DNA of 64,000 nucleotides from Geodermatophilus telluris (GTDB lineage: Bacteria > Actinomycetota > Actinomycetes > Mycobacteriales > Geodermatophilaceae). Below the pieces are notes generated by a model. The model was not told where the DNA came from. It searched no databases and saw only the letters and a program-made list of their open reading frames with translations. Shown here piece after piece: positions 59,094-64,000 of the stretch. The translations under genes were made by a program, and so were the position numbers. The stretch covers positions 327,549 through 391,548 of the forward strand of contig NZ_FMZF01000006.1 of NCBI RefSeq assembly GCF_900102745.1, given 5' to 3'. Position 1 is the first letter of the stretch; every line of letters starts with the position of its first letter.

Positions 59094-59984
59094 GTGATCG
59101 AGTGGTTCGACAGCAACCTCGTCAGCATCCTCAACGGCTTCGCCGTGGGGTCGCTGCTGTTCATCCTCGCCGTGGGCCTGTCCATCGTCTTCGGGATGAT
59201 GGACGTGCTGAACCTGGCGCACGGCGCGCTGTTCCTGGTCGGCGCGTACCTGGCCTGGAGCCTGCTGTCCGGCGGCGCGACGTGGGGCGGGTTCCTCGCC
59301 GCCCTCGGCATCGCCGCGCTGGTCGGGCTGCTCGCCGGCGGGGTGCTGTCGGTGATGACCGAGCCGCTGGCGCGGCGGCCGATCCTCGACCAGGCGCTGC
59401 TCACCCTCGGGGTGTCGCTGGTGGTGGCCGAGGTGCTCTCGATCGTCTACGGCAACGACGCGCTGTCGGTGGGCGCGCCGCCCGGGCTGGCCGAGAGCGT
59501 GTCGTTCCTGGGCCGGTCCTACCCCGCCTACCGGCTGGCGCTGATCGGCGTCGGGCTGGTGCTGGCCGTCGTCGTCTACGTCGTGGTGGAGCGGACGTCG
59601 GTCGGCGCGCTGGTGCGGGCCAGCGTCGCCGACCGGGAGATGGTCTCGGCCATGGGCATCGACAACCGCAAGGTCAAGGTGGCCGTCCTCGGCATCGGGT
59701 CGATGCTGGCGACCGTGGCCGGGGTGCTCGGCGCCCCGGTGTACGGCGCCCGCCCGGGTCTGGACGACACCATCCTCATCCTCGCCCTGGTCGTCGTCGT
59801 GATCGGCGGCCTGGGCTCGGTCAAGGGGGCGTTCATCGGCGCGCTGGTCATCGGGCAGGTCGAGTCGCTGGGCCGGGCGCTGCTGCCCGACCTGGCCTCG
59901 TTCATCCTCTTCGGCACCCTGGCGCTGGTCCTGGTGCTGCGGCCGCGCGGGCTGTTCGGCCCGCGGAAGCTGGCCGGGACGTGA
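59094..59984 (+). CDS. livH: ABC importer permease, LivH type
   Basis: The protein has 296 residues with about eight membrane helices. It contains LSIVFGMMDVLNLAHGALFLVGAY, the LivH signature, and the EAA-like loop VERTSVGALVRASVADREM. It pairs with the LivM-type protein to form the membrane channel. The GTG has GGAGGCGG upstream. Its stop overlaps the next gene by four bases. Confidence 0.88.
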   Translation: MIEWFDSNLVSILNGFAVGSLLFILAVGLSIVFGMMDVLNLAHGALFLVGAYLAWSLLSGGATWGGFLAALGIAALVGLLAGGVLSVMTEPLARRPILDQALLTLGVSLVVAEVLSIVYGNDALSVGAPPGLAESVSFLGRSYPAYRLALIGVGLVLAVVVYVVVERTSVGALVRASVADREMVSAMGIDNRKVKVAVLGIGSMLATVAGVLGAPVYGARPGLDDTILILALVVVVIGGLGSVKGAFIGALVIGQVESLGRALLPDLASFILFGTLALVLVLRPRGLFGPRKLAGT

Positions 59985-61012
59985 GCGCCGCCGTGGAGTC
60001 GATCGTCGCCGACAGCCCCGCGAGCGCCGGCCGGCCCGGCGGGGGGCGGCGGCCGTCGGCGCTCCTGCGGGCGGTCCCCGCCGTCGTCGTCCTGGTGCTG
60101 CTGGCCGCGGCGCCGTTCGTGCTCGCGCCGTTCGCGACGACGGTGCTCGGCCGGATCCTGGTGTTCGCGCTGTTCGCCGTCAGCCTCGACCTGCTGGTCG
60201 GGGTGACCGGGCTGCCCTCGCTGGGGCACGCCGCCTACTTCGGCGTCGGCGCCTACACCGCCGGGATCGTGGCGATCAACGTGACCAGCGAGGGCGTCGT
60301 GCTGGTGCTGGTCGCCGCGCTGGCCGGGGCCGTCGCGGCCGCGGCCACCGGGTGGCTGGCGGTGCGCAGCAGCGGGGTCTTCTTCCTCATGCTGACGCTC
60401 GCCGTCGGCGAGATCGTCTACCAGCTGTCCACCACCCTGGACTCGGTGACCGGCGGGTCCAACGGCCTCTACGGCATCCCGGCGGTGCGGGTCGGCGGCA
60501 CCGCGCTCACCCTCGCCGGCTACGTGTACTGGTTCGTGCTGGCGGTGTTCGTCCTCGGGTTCGCGGCGGTGTGGCTGGTGTCGCGCTCGCCCGTCGGGGG
60601 CGCGCTGCGCGGGATCCGGGACAACGAGCCGCGGATGCGCTCGCTCGGGTACTCGCCGTTCCGCTACAAGTACGCGGCCTTCGTCATCGCCGGCGCCGTC
60701 GCCGGGGTGGCCGGCGGGCTGTTCGCCGTGCAGGTCCGGCTGGTGACGCCGAGCGAGGCGGGCTTCACCACCGGGGCGCTGGCGCTGCTGGCGGTGATCC
60801 TCGGCGGGGCCGGGTCGCTGTGGGGGCCGGTGCTCGGCGCGGCCGTCGTCGTGCTGGTGCGCGACGCGCTGGGCCCGACGCTGGAGGGCCACGGCCCGCT
60901 GGTGCTGGGCATCGTCTTCGTGCTCGCCGTCTACCTGCTGCCGCGCGGCTTCGCCGGCCTGGCCGGCGTCTCGGCCGCGGTGCGACGCCGCCGTTCCCGG
61001 AGGACACCGTGA
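59981..61012 (+). CDS. livM: ABC importer permease, LivM type
   Basis: The protein has 343 residues. After a 30-residue tail there are about ten membrane helices. VGVTGLPSLGHAAYFGVGAYTAG is the LivM signature and SPVGGALRGIRDNEPRMRSLGY the EAA-like loop that contacts the ATPase. The GTG overlaps the preceding TGA, and the TGA at 61010-61012 overlaps the LivG start. Confidence 0.88.
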   Translation: MSAAVESIVADSPASAGRPGGGRRPSALLRAVPAVVVLVLLAAAPFVLAPFATTVLGRILVFALFAVSLDLLVGVTGLPSLGHAAYFGVGAYTAGIVAINVTSEGVVLVLVAALAGAVAAAATGWLAVRSSGVFFLMLTLAVGEIVYQLSTTLDSVTGGSNGLYGIPAVRVGGTALTLAGYVYWFVLAVFVLGFAAVWLVSRSPVGGALRGIRDNEPRMRSLGYSPFRYKYAAFVIAGAVAGVAGGLFAVQVRLVTPSEAGFTTGALALLAVILGGAGSLWGPVLGAAVVVLVRDALGPTLEGHGPLVLGIVFVLAVYLLPRGFAGLAGVSAAVRRRRSRRTP

Positions 61013-61800
61013 CCGCACCCCTGCTGTCCCTGTCGGGAGTCAGCCGGCACTTCGGCGCGCTCAAGGCGGTCGACGACGTCACCCTCGACGTGCCCACCGG
61101 CGCCCGGCACGCGCTGATCGGGCCCAACGGCGCCGGCAAGAGCACGCTGTTCAAGCTGGTCACCGGCAGCATGCCGGTGTCGGCCGGCACGGTGCGCCTC
61201 GGTGGCACCGACGTCACCGGCCTGCCCGAGCACCGCAGGGCGCGGCTGGGGATCAGCCAGACGCTGCAGCACTCGAGCCTGTTCACCACGCAGACGGTGG
61301 AGCAGAACGTGCTGCTGGCCGCGCAGCGGCGGCACGGCTCGCGCGCGTCGCTGCTGCCGCGGCGGCAGACCGCCGCCCGGGAGCGGGTCGACGGCCTGCT
61401 GGCCGACGTCGGCCTCGAGCACCGGCGGGGCAGCCCGGTCGCCGACCTGTCCCACGGCGAGCGGCGGCAGCTGGAGGTGGCCGTGGCGCTGGCCTGCGAG
61501 CCGCGGCTGCTGCTGCTCGACGAGCCGGCGGCGGGCATGTCGCCGGCGGAGAGCGCGCGACTGGTGGAGCTGGTCCGGGCGCTGCCGGAGTCGGTGACCG
61601 TGGTCATCGTCGAGCACGACCTGGACGTCGTCTTCGCGCTGGCGCGGTCGGTGACCGTGCTGCACCTGGGGCGGGTGCTGCTGACCGGCACGCCCGAGGA
61701 GGTGCGGGCGAGCGACGCCGTGCAGGAGGCCTACCTCGGCACCGGCCGGGAGTCGCTGTTCACCGACACGGCCGGTCCGGCCGCCCTGGGGGTGGGCTGA
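61009..61800 (+). CDS. livG: ABC importer ATPase, LivG type
   Basis: The protein has 263 residues. Walker A is GPNGAGKST (38-46). The ABC signature is unusual, LSHGERRQLEV in place of LSGGQ. Walker B is LLLLDEPAAGMSP and the switch histidine is VEHDLDVVF. The AAGMSP block and length are of LivG. It powers uptake with LivF. Confidence 0.88.
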   Translation: MTAPLLSLSGVSRHFGALKAVDDVTLDVPTGARHALIGPNGAGKSTLFKLVTGSMPVSAGTVRLGGTDVTGLPEHRRARLGISQTLQHSSLFTTQTVEQNVLLAAQRRHGSRASLLPRRQTAARERVDGLLADVGLEHRRGSPVADLSHGERRQLEVAVALACEPRLLLLDEPAAGMSPAESARLVELVRALPESVTVVIVEHDLDVVFALARSVTVLHLGRVLLTGTPEEVRASDAVQEAYLGTGRESLFTDTAGPAALGVG

Positions 61801-61801
61801 G

Positions 61802-62503
61802 GTGCTCGAGGTCCGCGGGCTGCAGTCGGGGTACCGGCACAGCACGGTGCTGCAGGGGGTCGACCTCGACCTCGCCGACGGGCGGGTGCTGGGCCTGCTC
61901 GGCCGCAACGGGGTGGGCAAGACGACGCTGGTCAACACGCTCATGGGGCTGGTGCGGGCCTCGGCCGGCACCGTCCGCGTCGACGGCCGCGACCTGGCCG
62001 GCCGGCGGCCCGACGTCGTCGCCCGCGCCGGGGTCGCCGTCGTCCCGCAGGGGCGCCGGGTGTGGGCGCCGCTGACCGTGACCGAGCACCTGGACCTCGC
62101 CTCCCGGCGCGGCCGCGGGCGCGGCCCCTGGGACACCGGGCGGGTGCTTGAGCTGCTGCCGCGGCTGGGCGAGCGGCTCCGGCACGGGGCGGGGCAGCTC
62201 TCCGGCGGGGAGCAGCAGATGCTGGCGATCGCGCGGGCGCTGCTGACCAACCCGCGGCTGGTGCTGATGGACGAGCCGTCCGACGGGCTGGCCCCCGCGG
62301 TGGTCGACGCGATCGGGCGGGTGGTGGTGGGCATGAAGGCCGAGGGGGTCACCCTGCTGGTGGTCGAGCAGGACCTGCACCTGGCCTTCGCGGTGGCCGA
62401 CGAGATCGCCGTCATGCAGAAGGGGCGGATCGTGCACCGCTGCCCGACCGCGGAGTTCCGCAGCGACAGCACGGTGGCGCACCGGCTGCTCGGCGTGGCC
62501 TGA
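61802..62503 (+). CDS. livF: ABC importer ATPase, LivF type
   Basis: The protein has 233 residues. Walker A is GRNGVGKTT (about 34-42), the signature LSGGEQQML, Walker B LVLMDEPSDGLAP and the switch histidine position reads VEQDLHLAF, so His is Gln, as is common in LivF. The GTG follows the LivG stop by one base. Confidence 0.88.
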   Translation: MLEVRGLQSGYRHSTVLQGVDLDLADGRVLGLLGRNGVGKTTLVNTLMGLVRASAGTVRVDGRDLAGRRPDVVARAGVAVVPQGRRVWAPLTVTEHLDLASRRGRGRGPWDTGRVLELLPRLGERLRHGAGQLSGGEQQMLAIARALLTNPRLVLMDEPSDGLAPAVVDAIGRVVVGMKAEGVTLLVVEQDLHLAFAVADEIAVMQKGRIVHRCPTAEFRSDSTVAHRLLGVA

Positions 62504-62510
62504 CGTCCCG

Positions 62511-63425
62511 GTGACCGCGCCCGCCCGGTCGCGGCTGCAGCGGCTGGGTGCCCCGGCGCTGTTCGTGCTGCTGTGGAGCACCGGCTTCGTGGGCGCGCAG
62601 TACGGGCTGCCCTACGCCGAGCCGCTGACCTTCCTGGGGCTGCGGATGGTGATCGCCGCGGCGCTGCTGGCGCTCATCGCGGTGGCCGCGCGGGCCGCCG
62701 TCCCGTCGCGGCCGGCGCAGTACGGGCACGCGGCGGTGGTCGGGCTGCTGCTGCACGCCGGTTACCTCGGCGGGGTGTTCGTCGCGATCTCGCTGGGGGT
62801 GCCCTCGCCCGTCTCGGCGGTCGTGGTGAGCCTGCAGCCGGTGCTGACCGTGGTGCTGGCCGGGCCGGTGCTCGGCGAGCGGGCCTCGGCGCGGCAGTGG
62901 CTCGGGCTGGCGCTGGGGGTGGCCGGCGTCGCCGTCGTCGTCTGGCCGGGGCTGGCCGCGGCGGCCGGCGCCACGTCGCTGTCGGTGCCGGGGGTGCTCG
63001 CCTGCCTGGTGGCGCTGGCGGCGGGGACGGCGGGCACCGTGCACCAGAAGCGGTTCGGCGGCGGCATCCCGCTGCTGTGGGGAACGGCGGTGCAGTACGC
63101 CGCAGCGGCGGTGGTGCTGCTGGCCGGGGCCCTGGCGACCGAGCGGATGGTGATCCGCTGGACCGGCGACTTCGTGCTGGCGATGGTGTGGCTGGTGCTC
63201 GCGCTGTCGCTGGGCGCGGTGCTGCTGCTGCTCGTGCTGCTGCGGCGCGGGACGGCCGCGGAGGTGTCGAGCCTGCTGTACCTGGTGCCGCCGGCGGTGG
63301 CGCTGGAGGCGTGGCTGCTGTTCGGCACGGTCCCGCCGGCGGTGTCGGTCGCCGGCATCGCGCTGACCGCCCTGGGCGTCGCACTGGTGGTCGTGCCGCG
63401 GCGCCGCCCGGTCGCGGTCGAGTAG
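62511..63425 (+). CDS. DMT-family (EamA) transporter
   Basis: The protein has 304 residues with ten membrane helices as two EamA halves. It starts LQRLGAPALFVLLWSTGFVGAQYGLPYAEPLTFLGLRMV, with the family's WSTGF and FLGLR motifs. EamA proteins usually export metabolites. It is 7 bases after LivF on the same strand, so it is probably read with the importer. Its substrate is unknown. Confidence 0.83.
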   Translation: MTAPARSRLQRLGAPALFVLLWSTGFVGAQYGLPYAEPLTFLGLRMVIAAALLALIAVAARAAVPSRPAQYGHAAVVGLLLHAGYLGGVFVAISLGVPSPVSAVVVSLQPVLTVVLAGPVLGERASARQWLGLALGVAGVAVVVWPGLAAAAGATSLSVPGVLACLVALAAGTAGTVHQKRFGGGIPLLWGTAVQYAAAAVVLLAGALATERMVIRWTGDFVLAMVWLVLALSLGAVLLLLVLLRRGTAAEVSSLLYLVPPAVALEAWLLFGTVPPAVSVAGIALTALGVALVVVPRRRPVAVE

Positions 63426-63445
63426 CGCGGCCGCTCCCCCGCGGG

Positions 63446-63655
63446 TCAGTCGGTCCACCCCCCCACGGGCCGGAGGCCGGACCCGGTCCTCAGGAAGACG
63501 CGGTAGCGGGGAAGCTCCGACTGCAGGTGCCGGGCCAGCCGCAGGGTCGAGGGACTGCCGGGCCGGAGGTCCTCCCGAGGCGAGCTCGTGGGCCCGGTCG
63601 TCGCCGGTGGGCGCGCCGTCCTCGAGCCACCTCCACCTCGCCTGGATCGTGAGGG
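63446..63655 (-). pseudogene. Frameshifted gene remnant
   Basis: On the minus strand one frame reads LTIQARWRWLEDGAPTGDDRAH and the next frame continues STLRLARHLQSELPRYRVFL to a stop at 63446-63448. The two parts look like one protein split by a frameshift near 63560-63570. No start codon is visible upstream. The protein is not recognised. A sequencing error is the alternative. Confidence 0.3.
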
Positions 63656-63666
63656 GAGCTCGGGGC

Positions 63667-64000
63667 TCAGTAGGGCGGGGGTTCGGTGACCGCGGTCAGC
63701 CCGGTGGGGGTGGTGACGGTCAGCGTGCCGTCGGGAGCGAGGTCGTGGTGCCAGCCGGGTGCCTGGTGCTTGCCGCGGTGGTGGGTGGCGCAGAAGCCGG
63801 CCAGGTTGGCCGCCGAGGTCTCCCCGTCGGGCCAGGCGCGCACGTGGTCCAGTTCCCCGGCTCGGGGGATGCGGCGGCGGCAGCCGGGGAAGCGGCAGCG
63901 CCGGTCGCGGGCGCGCACGTGCCGGTCCAGCGCCGCGCTGGGCCGGTAGCCGGGCGTGGGGCCGGGTGGGGTGAGGCCGGGGCGGCCGGTGAGGTCGTGG
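63667..64000 (-). CDS. HNH-endonuclease-domain (DUF222-type) protein, C-terminal part
   Basis: The visible 110 residues are the C-terminus; the gene continues off the right edge. RDRRCRFPGCRRRIPRAGELDHVRAWPDG gives the CxxxC and the central histidine, and NLAGFCATHHRGKHQAPGW the last part of the HNH domain. This form ends most DUF222 proteins of actinobacteria, which occur in many copies per genome and may be mobile or selfish. The nuclease function is unproven. Confidence 0.85.
   Translation of the reverse strand, partial: HDLTGRPGLTPPGPTPGYRPSAALDRHVRARDRRCRFPGCRRRIPRAGELDHVRAWPDGETSAANLAGFCATHHRGKHQAPGWHHDLAPDGTLTVTTPTGLTAVTEPPPY

Overview
The window is 64 kb of very GC-rich DNA with frequent GTG starts, many 4-base start/stop overlaps and leaderless promoters. 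It encodes mycothiol-dependent maleylpyruvate isomerase, DUF5709 and DUF6158 proteins and a DUF222-type HNH protein. This points to an actinobacterium, most likely the Geodermatophilaceae (Blastococcus, Geodermatophilus or Modestobacter). That placement is inferred from gene content and not from a marker gene. I see no tRNA, rRNA, CRISPR array or intact insertion sequence.

Layout. 0-4.4 kb: two divergent gene pairs, an esterase plus class-III aminotransferase and two tandem ATP-grasp ligases, which look like an orphan biosynthetic locus. 4.5-22 kb: housekeeping and stress genes (SNF2 helicase, cupin, NRDE protein, large LuxR regulator, hydrolases, MFS transporter, transglycosylase, feruloyl-CoA synthase-like ligase, phosphoketolase). 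22.1-28.9 kb: a DNA-recombination island with a phage-like RecA/Sak4-type ATPase, a Cas4-like PD-(D/E)XK nuclease, a RecD2-type helicase, an SSB and an 86-residue protein. Its promoters carry a perfect LexA/SOS box and matches to the actinobacterial PafBC (RecA-NDp) DNA-damage promoter. 28.9-38.8 kb: dehydrogenase, SARP- and LuxR-type regulators, an MFS/TetR pair, and an amino-acid-type permease with two amidohydrolases and a TetR.

38.8-63.4 kb is a 25-kb aromatic-catabolism region with three PaaX-family regulators. The first module (40.2-48.2 kb, seven genes, six of them overlapping or nearly so) encodes a CoA-dependent salicylate-to-gentisate route: salicylate ligase, salicylyl-CoA 5-hydroxylase, gentisate dioxygenase, maleylpyruvate isomerase and fumarylpyruvate hydrolase, plus an ADP-forming acyl-CoA synthetase that might recover ATP from gentisyl-CoA. 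The second module (48.2-56.8 kb) looks like a 2-aminobenzoate (anthranilate) route: 2-aminobenzoate-CoA ligase, a monooxygenase/old-yellow-enzyme fusion, an SDR, a Rid-family protein and a BadI-like ring-opening hydrolase. A nearly identical 27-bp site containing TGAC-N4-GTCA lies in both divergent promoters of this module. The third module (56.8-62.5 kb) is a PaaX regulator divergent from a complete Liv-type ABC importer that probably brings in an aromatic or related substrate.

The window ends with a DMT-family exporter, a frameshifted gene remnant and the 3' part of an HNH-endonuclease-domain gene. The most interesting parts are the DNA-damage-controlled recombination island and the paired aryl-CoA pathways with their shared operator.
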